Shown here in pieces: positions 43,673 through 53,813 of a stretch of 64,000 bases of DNA (its first letter is position 1; each line of letters starts with the position of its first letter). The stretch is from positions 1 through 64,000 of the forward strand of contig DJEL01000056.1 of the NCBI GenBank assembly GCA_002432425.1. Direction: 5' to 3'. The notes beneath the pieces were generated by a model. It was given only the letters and a program-made list of their open reading frames with translations. It made no database searches and was not told the origin of the DNA. The position numbers and the translations under genes are program-made. Source of the stretch: Lachnospiraceae bacterium UBA5899 (lineage in GTDB: Bacteria > Bacillota > Clostridia > Lachnospirales > Lachnospiraceae).

Positions 43673-44200
43673 ATGTCCCGTAAAAATACCCGTCTGCCAC
43701 TGAAAAAAATGACCACACTGACGGTCTTTCTTGCCGTCTCCCTGTGTATTTCCCTTGCGGAGAGCTTTTTCCCTCCGCTCGTTCCCATACCCGGAGTCCG
43801 GCTCGGACTTGCCAATGTGGTCACTTTGCTTTTATTATATGATTTCACACCGGGAGAAACTCTTCTCGTTCTCCTGATGCGTATTTTTCTGTCTGCCTTC
43901 TGTGCCGGTCAGGCCATGAGCTTTGTCTACAGTCTGTGCGGTGGCATATTGTGTTTTCTTATCATGTGGTTTCTGTACCGTTTTCTGTGCGGCAGATTTC
44001 CGGTGCTCATCAGTATCTTCGGCGCCCTCGCCCACAATGCCGGACAACTTATGGCTGCCTGCCTGTTTACCGGAGGGTTCGGTGTGCTTGCCTATGCGCC
44101 GGTGCTTGTCATAAGCGGTATTCTGACCGGCTGCTTTACCGGTCTCTGTGCTTATTTTACCCGCAAATATCTGTCCCCGCATATAAAGAAACTTTTTTAA
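43673..44200 (+). CDS. Gx transporter family membrane protein (Hpre_diP_synt_I)
   Basis: A 175-residue polytopic protein with five to six hydrophobic helices and the family motif 'FFPPLVPIPGVRLGLANVVTLLLLY', plus repeated Gly-x patterns ('AGQAMSFVYSLCGG', 'AHNAGQLMAACL'). Pfam groups this with heptaprenyl diphosphate synthase component I, but members are ECF-S-like membrane proteins; EetB of the Listeria extracellular electron transfer locus belongs here. The start has AAAGGAG. Its neighbours, ApbE and the NusG-II protein, fit an extracytoplasmic redox role. Confidence 0.87.
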   Translation: MSRKNTRLPLKKMTTLTVFLAVSLCISLAESFFPPLVPIPGVRLGLANVVTLLLLYDFTPGETLLVLLMRIFLSAFCAGQAMSFVYSLCGGILCFLIMWFLYRFLCGRFPVLISIFGALAHNAGQLMAACLFTGGFGVLAYAPVLVISGILTGCFTGLCAYFTRKYLSPHIKKLF

Positions 44201-44233
44201 CCGCACTTATACACGGCATTTTCCGTTTTCAGG

Positions 44234-44845
44234 TTACGCCATCGCCTCTTTTACCCGCTTATGCATCAGACGTTTGTGGATATTTCCGAAAATACTGTCG
44301 CACAAATGTGCCATATCCTCCACGCTCTCCGTCATGCCTTCGGCAATCCATTCCTTGCAGATGGCATTGAGCCCACCCTCATAGGCACACATGCGGTACT
44401 GCTCCTCTTTGTCATCCAGCCGGAAAATTTCCTTTAAGGAAGGCAAAAACGAAAAATTACTCTGCTGTTTTTCCCTTGCTTTTATCAGCAGACCGAAGTA
44501 TTCGCCGTTTTTTCTGATATAAGAAAAGAACCGTTCAAACCAGCTGTAGCTGTCATCCACGCTGACATCATCCGCAATCTCCACCACGGCATTTTCCATT
44601 CCCTGATGCAGGTCTTTTAAAATATCTTCCTTCGTTTCGTAGTTCCGATAGAATGACTGTCTCGACACACCGGACTTTAGTACCAGCTCCGTAACGGTAA
44701 TTTTTTCAAATGACTTTTCCGCCATCAAATCCACCAGTGCAAGCTGCAGGCACTCTTTCGTAAGCTGCCCCGCTTCCTTGCCGGAAAGCCGGTATACATT
44801 TCTCTCTTTTGCCAGAGTCTTTAAGATATTTTCCACAATTATCAT
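44234..44845 (-). CDS. TetR family transcriptional regulator
   Basis: About 203 residues from ATG 44845. The N-terminal TetR helix-turn-helix reads 'ALVDLMAEKSFEKITVTELVLKSGVSRQSFYRNYETKEDILKDL', and the C-terminal effector domain is all helical. An ATG at 44914 would overlap the palindrome cluster, so the internal start is preferred, though its ribosome site is weak. It is divergent from the CmpB-like gene at 45092; the palindromes between them are probable operators, giving autoregulation and control of that gene. Confidence 0.88.
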   Translation of the reverse strand: MIIVENILKTLAKERNVYRLSGKEAGQLTKECLQLALVDLMAEKSFEKITVTELVLKSGVSRQSFYRNYETKEDILKDLHQGMENAVVEIADDVSVDDSYSWFERFFSYIRKNGEYFGLLIKAREKQQSNFSFLPSLKEIFRLDDKEEQYRMCAYEGGLNAICKEWIAEGMTESVEDMAHLCDSIFGNIHKRLMHKRVKEAMA

Positions 44846-44886
44846 CTTCTTTCTTTTCAAAAGGCACTTGACGAAATTCACATAAG

Positions 44887-44936
44887 GTGATACATTTATG
44901 CCAGTGAGATACATGTATCACTGTTACATCTGTAAC
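44887..44936. promoter_or_regulatory. Cluster of TetR-type operator palindromes
   Basis: Perfect 12-bp palindrome GATACATGTATC (44908-44919); perfect interrupted palindrome GTTACATCTGTAAC (44923-44936), centre 16 bp away; and GTGATACAT (44887-44895), which is complementary to 44913-44921. Related GATACA/TGTATC half-sites recur through the cluster. It lies in the TetR gene's 5' region, facing the divergent gene. Confidence 0.65.
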
Positions 44937-44977
44937 ATGATAACATTTTTTCAACAAAATGTCAATGTTTCTCCCAG

Positions 44978-45067
44978 AAATGTCGCAAGACATTTTACTA
45001 CAAAGGAAATCAGTGTGAAAAATGGATTTTTCACACGCAAATTTGTACCTACGGTCCAAACTTTGCG
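44978..45067. repeat. Series of inverted repeats upstream of the CmpB-like gene
   Basis: AAATGTC (44978-44984) and GACATTT (44989-44995) flank a GCAA tetraloop. A 24-bp near-continuous palindrome at 45013-45036 has 11-bp perfect arms (GTGTGAAAAAT) around GG. CGCAAA/TTTGCG arms span about 45035-45067. The first could be an RNA hairpin; the second has too small a loop for RNA and looks like a protein-binding site. Confidence 0.55.
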
Positions 45068-45091
45068 AGTTACTGAAAGGCAGGTATACAT

Positions 45092-45703
45092 ATGAGTTAC
45101 TCAATAGCAACTTACATACTGATGGCGGTGTTTGTTTCATTCTTAGGCTTCGTGGTCGAGGACGGCTGGCTGGCTCTCACAAAGGGCTATATCGACAACC
45201 GGAACATGCATCTGCCGTTTTTATTTGGTTACGGATTGGCGATGCTTACCCTTTATCTGATACTCGGCACGCCCGCCACCATGTTTTTACCTTTTCAGAT
45301 AAAGAAAAAAGAAGCTTTTGTCCGGTTTATTATTTATTTCGTTATTGTAATGCTGGCGGTCAGTGTGGGGGAAATCATCCTGGGAACCTTAGTGGAAAAG
45401 GTCTGCCACTTCTACTGGTGGGACTACACGGTAATTCCTCTTCACATTACCCGTTACACCTCCGTTCCGACAAGCCTCGGTTTTGCTTTGATTATTACCA
45501 CTTTTATGGATAAGCTCTGCATGCCGATTCTTGACCATCTGGCTGCCATTCCCGCCGAACGGGCTACGGTTCTTGCCTGGGTTTTAGGCATTGCCTTAAG
45601 TGTGGATATGGTGTATTCCATGTATAAAATGTACCGGAACCACGGCGGACTCAAGGTCTGGAAGAAGCAGCTTCCCAAGCATTCTTACCAGGAGTCTTTC
45701 TAA
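45092..45703 (+). CDS. Putative ABC transporter permease (CmpB-like membrane protein)
   Basis: A 203-residue protein with about six membrane helices. 'FVVEDGWLALTKGYIDNRNMHLPFLFGYGLAML' resembles the 'NRG-x-L-x-GP' N-terminus of the CmpB/PF06541 group annotated as putative ABC permeases, and 'HFYWWDYTVIPLHI' is also family-like. No ATPase partner lies beside it, so transport is unproven. AAAGGCAGG precedes the ATG. It is divergent from, and probably regulated by, the TetR gene; a strong terminator follows. Confidence 0.7.
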   Translation: MSYSIATYILMAVFVSFLGFVVEDGWLALTKGYIDNRNMHLPFLFGYGLAMLTLYLILGTPATMFLPFQIKKKEAFVRFIIYFVIVMLAVSVGEIILGTLVEKVCHFYWWDYTVIPLHITRYTSVPTSLGFALIITTFMDKLCMPILDHLAAIPAERATVLAWVLGIALSVDMVYSMYKMYRNHGGLKVWKKQLPKHSYQESF

Positions 45704-45747
45704 GCATTCCGTCCGGTCGCTGAATTGTCTGTGTTAATGTAATAGAG

Positions 45748-45794
45748 AAACTGTGGAATTTGAGGTTAATACCTCTTTTCTCCACAGTTTTTTT
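45748..45794 (+). terminator. Terminator of the CmpB-like gene
   Basis: 10-bp stem AAACTGTGGA (45748-45757) with its complement (45781-45790), an inner GAGGT-TAAT-ACCTC hairpin, and a T7 tail. Confidence 0.9.
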
Positions 45795-45795
45795 G

Positions 45796-45824
45796 TTGCA
45801 TAAAAATACATATTCTGTTAAAAT
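45796..45824 (+). promoter_or_regulatory. Probable nhaC promoter
   Basis: TTGCAT (45796-45801), 17 bases, TAAAAT (45819-45824), about 70 bases before the antiporter start, in an AT-rich segment directly after the preceding terminator. Confidence 0.55.
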
Positions 45825-45893
45825 AGTATAAAAAATTTTATAAACCGCATCGATTCCCACGAAGAACCGTTGTGATAGGAAAGGAAGGCTTTT

Positions 45894-47534
45894 ATGAAAG
45901 CAAAAAGAATCGGATTATCCATTCTCCTTTTAGCCATTGTGGGCTTAATCGTGTATAATGTTGCAGGCCCCGCCGACTTACTTGCCGGTGAAAGCAGTGT
46001 CTATGCCACTCCTCTTTCCCTTCTGCCCCCTGTTATTGCCATCGCACTTGCACTGATTACCAAAGAAGTGTATACTTCCCTGTTTGTCGGTGTATTAACC
46101 GGTGCCCTGCTTTGCACAAACGGCAGTCTGGAACGTACCATGAACACCATGTTATTCAACGAAGAGGGCGGTATGGTGTTTAAGCTTGCCGACAGTTGGA
46201 ATGTCGGTATTTTAATTTTCTTAGTGCTTTTGGGCATCATGGTTGCCATGATGAACAAGGCAGGCGGTTCCGCAGCTTTTGGCCGCTGGGCTTCCAAACA
46301 TATTAAAACCAGAGTCGGTGCGCAGCTTGCCACCATGGCGCTCGGTGTTCTGATTTTCGTGGATGACTATTTCAACTGTCTGACCGTAGGAAGCGTTATG
46401 CGCCCCGTTACGGACCGCCACAAAATCTCCCGTGCCAAGCTCTCCTACTTAATTGATGCCACCGCAGCTCCCGTCTGCATTATTGCACCGATTTCTTCCT
46501 GGGCTGCTGCCGTTACCTCTTCCGTACCGGAAGAAGCGGGCATCAACGGATTTGCCGTCTTTTTACAGACCATTCCGTACAACCTGTATGCACTGCTGAC
46601 CCTTGCCATGATTCTTTTCATCACCTTCTTAAAGGTGGATTTCGGTCCCATGAAGAAGCATGAATGGAATGCCATCAAGGGAGATTTGTTTACCACGCCC
46701 GACCGTCCTTACGAGGAAACCTCCGATGCCCAGGGTAATCCCCATGCTATCGTGGCTGACTTAATCATCCCCGTAGTCGTTCTGATTGCCACCTGTGTCT
46801 TAGGTATGATTTATACCGGCGGCTTCTTTGAAGGAACCTCCTTCATTGATGCTTTTGCAGGCTCCGATGCATCCGTAGGTCTGGTAATCGGCGGTTTCAT
46901 TACCCTGATTTTCACTTTCTTCTACTATATGCTCCGCGGTGTCATTACCTTTAAGGAATTTGCTGACTGTATCCCCGAGGGCTTCAAAGCCATGGTTGCT
47001 CCTATTCTAATTCTGACTCTGGCATGGACCCTTTCCGGCATGACAAACCTGCTCGGTGCCAAAGTTTACGTCAGCAACATCGTCAGCGGTTCTGCGCAGG
47101 GATTCCAGGGATTCCTTCCCATGATTGTCTTCCTGATTGCCGCATTCTTAGCATTTGCAACCGGTACAAGCTGGGGTACCTTCGGTATTCTTATCCCCAT
47201 TGTGCTGGGTGTATTCCCTTCCGGACAGATGATGGTTATTTCCATTGCCTCCTGCCTTGCCGGTGCCGTTTGCGGAGACCACTGCTCTCCCATTTCCGAC
47301 ACCACCATCATGGCTTCCGCAGGCGGTCACTGCAACCATGTAAACCATGTTGCAACGCAGCTTCCTTATGCGCTGTTTGTTGCGGTATTCTGCTTCCTCG
47401 GTTATGCTATCATGGGTATCTGCAACCTGGTCGGTGTACTTTCCAGCGCCTGGATTGCCCTGCCCGTATGTATCGTGCTGATGGGCGTTACACTCCTGTT
47501 TATCCGTAAAAAAGAAGGCATGGAGAAGGAATAA
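45894..47534 (+). CDS. nhaC: NhaC family Na+/H+ antiporter
   Basis: A 546-residue protein with 11-13 predicted membrane helices. NhaC-family features include 'LPPVIAIALALITKEVYTSLFVGVLTGALL', 'FVDDYFNCLTVGSVMRPVTD', 'DATAAPVCIIAPISSWAA', 'ATGTSWGTFGILIPIVLG' and 'CGDHCSPISDTTIMASAGG'. The Asp-Asp in 'FVDDYFN' and the 'GDHCSPISDTT' stretch are the conserved ion-path segments. It exports Na+ (or exchanges organic substrates in some paralogues) driven by H+. Monocistronic: its own promoter and terminator, AAGGAAGG ribosome site. Confidence 0.9.
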   Translation: MKAKRIGLSILLLAIVGLIVYNVAGPADLLAGESSVYATPLSLLPPVIAIALALITKEVYTSLFVGVLTGALLCTNGSLERTMNTMLFNEEGGMVFKLADSWNVGILIFLVLLGIMVAMMNKAGGSAAFGRWASKHIKTRVGAQLATMALGVLIFVDDYFNCLTVGSVMRPVTDRHKISRAKLSYLIDATAAPVCIIAPISSWAAAVTSSVPEEAGINGFAVFLQTIPYNLYALLTLAMILFITFLKVDFGPMKKHEWNAIKGDLFTTPDRPYEETSDAQGNPHAIVADLIIPVVVLIATCVLGMIYTGGFFEGTSFIDAFAGSDASVGLVIGGFITLIFTFFYYMLRGVITFKEFADCIPEGFKAMVAPILILTLAWTLSGMTNLLGAKVYVSNIVSGSAQGFQGFLPMIVFLIAAFLAFATGTSWGTFGILIPIVLGVFPSGQMMVISIASCLAGAVCGDHCSPISDTTIMASAGGHCNHVNHVATQLPYALFVAVFCFLGYAIMGICNLVGVLSSAWIALPVCIVLMGVTLLFIRKKEGMEKE

Positions 47535-47558
47535 CCATAACTATCTGACATAAAAAAG

Positions 47559-47610
47559 AAAGCCGCGATGCTTCAACTGTAGTTCGGTTGTTGCATCACG
47601 GCTTTTTTTA
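47559..47610 (+). terminator. Terminator of nhaC
   Basis: 13-bp stem with one mismatch (47559-47571 with 47593-47605) followed by T-rich sequence. The convergent YhcG remnant ends inside its tail. Confidence 0.85.
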
Positions 47611-48047
47611 TTTATTCCATTTATGCAAGACAGCTTCCACCTGTTCTATAAGCTGTTTTTTATCGGGGATATAAGAAACATAGCGGGAAGCAAATATATT
47701 ATTGGACAGACCTCCCAACGCATACTCAGCGGCAATACTATCCTTATCTGTACATAGAATAATACCCAAACATAGGGGCTTTTATGATATCAAGCGGTTC
47801 TGCTATTTCAATTCCTTTTTCTGCAAGCCCAAGCACCGTTTCTTTATTGGCTTTACCTGCCGAAAGTAATAATCTTTCATAAAGAGAAGTAGATATCTGT
47901 CGCTTCATTTCCCGTACAGACCAACCGGAGTTAATGGCTTCCTTTTCATAAAAGCTCCGCTTATCCGGGTCTGAAATTGTTAAAAGTTCACAATAATACA
48001 ACCATCACAATTTAGCAGACAGTGTCTGTTGAATTTGATAGTTAATC
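47608..48047 (-). pseudogene. Degenerate YhcG/DUF1016 family PDDEXK nuclease gene
   Basis: Three coding pieces are recognisable on the minus strand. Upstream, 'YQIQQTLSAKL' is followed by an in-frame TGA at 48005-48007. Then comes an 85-codon open stretch with the family block 'LLTISDPDKRSFYEKEAINSG', 'WSVREMKRQISTSLYERLLLS' and 'DIIKAPM'. After a frame change near 47775, the family C-terminus 'GIILCTDKDSIAAEYALGGL', 'FASRYVSYIPDKKQLIEQVE' ends at TAA 47608. The roughly 110-residue catalytic centre between the last two is missing, and the 5' end is absent. It is therefore a decayed relic of a DUF1016 nuclease, a family often carried with restriction or mobile islands. Confidence 0.8.
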
Positions 48048-48067
48048 CTTATTTCTGTATTGCACAA

Positions 48068-48105
48068 AAAAACAGCCGCCTCCCATACGGGAAACGGCTG
48101 TTTTT
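48068..48105 (-). terminator. Terminator of groES-groEL
   Basis: Perfect 11-bp stem (48068-48078 with 48095-48105) with a T7 tail on the minus strand, 40 bases past the groEL stop. Confidence 0.9.
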
Positions 48106-48145
48106 ATGAAATTATCGGTTCGTTATTTTACGGTAACGCTGCGGC

Positions 48146-50081
<1,936 letters not shown>

Positions 50082-50112
50082 AATGAATGCCTCCTTAAAG
50101 TCTTATGTTTTG

Positions 50113-50139
50113 TTAGCACTCAATGTTCATGAGTGCTAA
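50113..50139 (-). promoter_or_regulatory. CIRCE operator (HrcA binding site)
   Basis: TTAGCACTC (50113-50121), 9 bases, GAGTGCTAA (50131-50139): a perfect match to the CIRCE consensus in the groES leader. HrcA, not in the window, should repress here until heat stress. The exact promoter upstream is unclear; a minus-strand TATACT lies at 50147-50152. The rest of 50153-50298 holds no gene; GAGCAG/CTGCTC arms at 50190-50203 form a short palindrome. Confidence 0.97.
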
Positions 50140-50298
50140 TTACTAAAGTATATATTAGTTTTATATGCAGTTCTTTGCAACCGTATGCAGAGCAGTTCTG
50201 CTCATTCAATCTATATATTATCTCTCTTTTTCTCACGTTTTCTTATCATTTCTTATTTTTGCCCTGCAAAGCGGATTTAATATTTATTTTATAAATAC

Positions 50299-50970
50299 TT
50301 ATTCACACTTGATTTCCAGATAGCCGAGCAGTTTGCTCTTATCGTACTCTTCCAAAACACCTAAGTTGGAATCGTAGTATTTGCCGTCAAAGTATACAAG
50401 ATAATGGCAGTATCTGCCCATTCTTTCCATTAAGATACAGCACTTGGGAAGCACACAGTCCCTGCCCTCAGTGTACGTAATGACATCCTTGTGGTCGATT
50501 CCGTAATAGTTCAGGGCGGAAATCACCATACCCATGGTTGCCTGCCACTCCCTGCAGTCCATAACGCGGATAACATCCGCAATGGTAACACCTGCCAGCA
50601 TGGCTACGCAGGTCTGTCCGCAAAGACCGTCCTCCGGCTGGATGATAACCTGCACGCTGTCAATTTTACGGATGGGGTTATCAAAGCTGTAAGGGCTGTC
50701 GGGAGAAACCTCAATGATGCTGCCGCTGATATGCAGGAGCATCTGGTGGGTCTTTGTAAGGTCAACCTTGATGGCATCCTTGTCTTCAATATGAATTTCA
50801 TAATTTCCTTTTTCCTTGGGCAGCAGCTTGCAGGCAATGATTTCGTTGTCCAGAACCATGTCTGCTTTGATTTCATCGCGCAGCTTACAGACCTCCCACA
50901 CATTAAAAGGAAGCTGGATTACAAATCCATTCTCTTTCTTGTCAATTTTTCCGGTAAAAAAATAACGCAT
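50299..50970 (-). CDS. DUF1905-like / C39-like cysteine peptidase fusion
   Basis: A 223-residue protein. The first about 60 residues ('MRYFFTGKIDKKENGFVIQL', 'PFNVWEVC', 'ACKLLPKEKGNYEI') resemble DUF1905. Residues about 112-223 look like a papain-like C39 domain: 'GLCGQTCVAMLAGVTIADVI' (Cys121), 'CHYLVYFDGKYYDSN' (His189, Asp200). No signal peptide and no ABC partner are present, so it appears cytosolic, unlike bacteriocin-processing C39 domains. It lies 15 bases after the AraC gene. Whether it cleaves peptides is unknown; assignments are by eye. Confidence 0.7.
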   Translation of the reverse strand: MRYFFTGKIDKKENGFVIQLPFNVWEVCKLRDEIKADMVLDNEIIACKLLPKEKGNYEIHIEDKDAIKVDLTKTHQMLLHISGSIIEVSPDSPYSFDNPIRKIDSVQVIIQPEDGLCGQTCVAMLAGVTIADVIRVMDCREWQATMGMVISALNYYGIDHKDVITYTEGRDCVLPKCCILMERMGRYCHYLVYFDGKYYDSNLGVLEEYDKSKLLGYLEIKCE

Positions 50971-50985
50971 TGCAACTTCTCCTAT

Positions 50986-51840
50986 CTACTGTATTATTGA
51001 GTTTTTCGCCTGAGACGGCGGAAAACCGAAATGCTTTTTGAACAGCTTGCTGAAATGGTACGCATCGTCATATCCCACGGCTGCCGCCACTTCCTTGATA
51101 TTGGTGTAACCCTCCTTCTGCAAAAGCTCCAGTGCCTTCTGCAGGCGGATGTTAATCAGATGCCGTATGGGCGCTTCCCCCGTCTCGCTCTTAAAAATTT
51201 TGGATATGTAAAAGGGACTTAAATACATATTTTCCGCAATGGTATCGAGGGAGATTTTTTCCGCATAATGGTCTTCAAAATAGCTGACTATCTGCTCCAC
51301 CACATACTTTTTATTGACGGACTCAAATGCATAACCGCTTTTAATCTCCTGCGGCTCCATCTGGCTTTTTAAAAGCAAAAGAAGCATCTGCATCATGTAG
51401 GCCTTCATCATAAAATACCGGCCATCCCAGCACTCGGCATTTTCCGCTTCCAGCGAAGCGCAGAGCTTAAAAAGCTTCCGCTGCAGCTCGCCCGTGGTAT
51501 GCACAATGGCATTGCCCTCCGGCAGCGGGAACGCATTGTCCGGCAGCCCCTTTATGTGGATGTCCGATACTCCCACGAAAAATTCCGTAACGGCGGTCTG
51601 TTTGTCTTTCACCAGTCCCTGATGCATAACGCCGGGATTTAAGATAAGCACATCGCCCTCTTCCACGGGGTAAACCTTTCCGTCAATCCGGTAAAAGCCG
51701 GAGCCCGACATCATAAACGCGATTTCCAGAAAGTCGTGGCAATGGTACCTTTTTTCGTCCTGGTCACGTTTTCCCTTCCAGGTAAAAAGAAAGGTCGGAT
51801 TAAAATTTTCCAGTTGTATATTCTCCTGTCTGTCACACAT
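50986..51840 (-). CDS. AraC family transcriptional regulator
   Basis: About 284 residues from ATG 51840 (GGAG at good spacing; an in-frame GTG at 51861 is less likely). An N-terminal cupin sensor ('RYHCHDFLEIAFMMSGSGFY', 'PVEEGDVLILNPGVMHQG') is followed by a C-terminal pair of helix-turn-helices ('ISLDTIAENMYLSPFYISKIFKSETGEAPIRHL', 'NIKEVAAAVGYDDAYHFSKLFKKHFGFPPSQ'). It is divergent from a two-gene ABC exporter, which it may control, and is followed by the C39-like gene. The effector is unknown, sugar-like in many relatives. Confidence 0.9.
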   Translation of the reverse strand: MCDRQENIQLENFNPTFLFTWKGKRDQDEKRYHCHDFLEIAFMMSGSGFYRIDGKVYPVEEGDVLILNPGVMHQGLVKDKQTAVTEFFVGVSDIHIKGLPDNAFPLPEGNAIVHTTGELQRKLFKLCASLEAENAECWDGRYFMMKAYMMQMLLLLLKSQMEPQEIKSGYAFESVNKKYVVEQIVSYFEDHYAEKISLDTIAENMYLSPFYISKIFKSETGEAPIRHLINIRLQKALELLQKEGYTNIKEVAAAVGYDDAYHFSKLFKKHFGFPPSQAKNSIIQ

Positions 51841-52048
51841 ATCTGCTCCACGCCTTTCCACAACCTGTAAATCCTGCTTTTCTTATTTTACAAAAAACAA
51901 AGATAAATGTAAAAGGTTTTTTGCAAAAAGATACAAACAACATACAAGATAGTCCATTTCCTTTTAGAAGCCGTATGATAATATTTTTCATAGAATTTAC
52001 CGTGTAAAAATTTATTTTTCACTATTTACATTATCCGGAGGTTTTACT

Positions 52049-53812
52049 ATGACACCTATGAAATGGTTTTTCTCCTTTTTGAAGAAATACCGTAAAAATC
52101 TGATTCTCGGAATTTTTCTTACCATCCTGATTACCGCCCTGAACATCGTCAATCCCTACATATCCGGTATGATTGTCGATGACGTCATCACCGGCGGACG
52201 GTACAACCTGCTCTACCCCCTGGTCGGACTGATGCTCTTAATTGTCATTATCCGCGGCGCCCTGCGCTTTTACTACCAGCTTGTCTTCGAGACGGCATCC
52301 CAGGGAGTTCTGTATGACATGCGGGACAAAGTATACCGCAAACTCCTGCAGGAGGACTTTGCCTTTTATAATAAGAAGAGAACCGGTGACCTGATGAGCC
52401 GTCAGACCGGCGATATGGATGCCATCCGCCATTTTGTGGCTTATGTCATCTACAACACTCTGGAAAATGTCCTGATGTTTGTCTTTGCGCTTGTCATGAT
52501 TTTTACCGTCAATGCAAAGTTAGCTCTCTGCATGCTTGTTGTACTGCCTTTTACCGCGCTGTGCACCTATATGCAGTCCAAAGAAGTAAAGCCCGCTTTT
52601 AAGCGGAACCGCGACTGCTTCTCTTCCTTAAATGCTTTTGTGCAGGAAAATGTCAGCGGCAACCGCGTGGTTAGAGCCTTTTCCAAGGAAGACTACGAAA
52701 TCGAAAAATTCAACAAAGAAAACGACGCCTTCCGTGCAGCCCAGATTTCTGCATCCGGTGTATGGAAAAAATACGTGCCCATTTTTGAAGTGCTGGCGTA
52801 TTCCTTGAACATCATCCTTATGCTCTACGGCGGCTACATGGTAATTCAGGGCGAGATTACCTTAGGCGACCTGGTTGTGGTAAACGGTTATCTGTGGATG
52901 CTTAACAATCCCCTTCGTATGGCGGGCTGGCTGGTCAATGACATCGGCAACTTCATTACCTCCGTGGAAAAAATTTACACCACCTACAACGAAGAGCCCC
53001 ATGTCAAAACCCCTTACACCGGCACCCATACCCACTTAAACGGCGCCGTGGAATTTGAAAACGTGTCCTACCGTGCGGACGACGAGGACATCGTCATGGA
53101 CATCAACTTCAAGGTAAAGCCCGGTCAGACCGTGGGCATCATCGGCTCCACCGGTGCCGGCAAATCCACGATTATGAACCTGCTCTGCCGTTTCTATGAT
53201 ACCACCTCCGGCACGGTACGCATTGACGGTGAGGATGTGCGGAATATGGATTTATACAATCTTCGTGACAACATCGGCATGGCCATGCAGGATGTGTTCC
53301 TGTTTTCCGATACCATCGAAGGCAACATTGCCTACGGCCGTCCCGACTGTTCCTTTGAGGATGTCAAAAAAGCTGCCATTATGGCGGACGCCAACCACTT
53401 TATCAGTGCCATGCCGGACGGCTACGACACCATTGTGGGAGAACGCGGCGTAGGACTTTCCGGCGGTCAGAAACAGCGTATTTCCTTAGCAAGAGCACTG
53501 CTTAAGGACCCTTCCATTCTGATTTTGGATGACACCACTTCTGCCGTGGATATGGAAACCGAAAGCTATATCCAGAAGCAGCTTAAAAATATTGACAAGA
53601 AATGCACTATTTTCATCATTGCCTACCGCATCTCTTCCATTAAAGATGCCGACCTGATTTTAGTTATGGACAAAGGCCGCATCATTGAGCAGGGCAGCCA
53701 CGAGGAGCTGATGAAGAAAGGCGGCTATTATGCCGAAACCTTCCACAGCCAGTACGGAGAAATTCCGAAAGAGCTGTTCCCTGAAAATTCCGCAGCGAAA
53801 GGAGGCTGTTAA
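52049..53812 (+). CDS. ABC exporter subunit 1 (degenerate ATP site)
   Basis: A 587-residue half-transporter: six-helix type IV exporter membrane domain (1-about 310), then an ATPase domain. Walker A is 'GSTGAGKST' (Lys372) and the signature 'LSGGQ' is intact. The Walker B end is 'ILDDTTSAVD', with Asp495 replacing the catalytic Glu, and the H-loop is 'IAYRISS' with Tyr526 replacing His. This is the pattern of the non-catalytic half of heterodimeric exporters such as TM287/288 or BmrCD. The ribosome site is CGGAGG. The next gene supplies the catalytic half. Substrate unknown, possibly drugs, peptides or lipids. Confidence 0.93.
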   Translation: MTPMKWFFSFLKKYRKNLILGIFLTILITALNIVNPYISGMIVDDVITGGRYNLLYPLVGLMLLIVIIRGALRFYYQLVFETASQGVLYDMRDKVYRKLLQEDFAFYNKKRTGDLMSRQTGDMDAIRHFVAYVIYNTLENVLMFVFALVMIFTVNAKLALCMLVVLPFTALCTYMQSKEVKPAFKRNRDCFSSLNAFVQENVSGNRVVRAFSKEDYEIEKFNKENDAFRAAQISASGVWKKYVPIFEVLAYSLNIILMLYGGYMVIQGEITLGDLVVVNGYLWMLNNPLRMAGWLVNDIGNFITSVEKIYTTYNEEPHVKTPYTGTHTHLNGAVEFENVSYRADDEDIVMDINFKVKPGQTVGIIGSTGAGKSTIMNLLCRFYDTTSGTVRIDGEDVRNMDLYNLRDNIGMAMQDVFLFSDTIEGNIAYGRPDCSFEDVKKAAIMADANHFISAMPDGYDTIVGERGVGLSGGQKQRISLARALLKDPSILILDDTTSAVDMETESYIQKQLKNIDKKCTIFIIAYRISSIKDADLILVMDKGRIIEQGSHEELMKKGGYYAETFHSQYGEIPKELFPENSAAKGGC

Positions 53813-53813
53813 G

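Noticed and set aside
50190..50203. GAGCAG/CTGCTC palindrome upstream of CIRCE as a terminator
   Set aside because: The loop has only two bases and there is no T tail; it is more likely an incidental or protein-binding palindrome.
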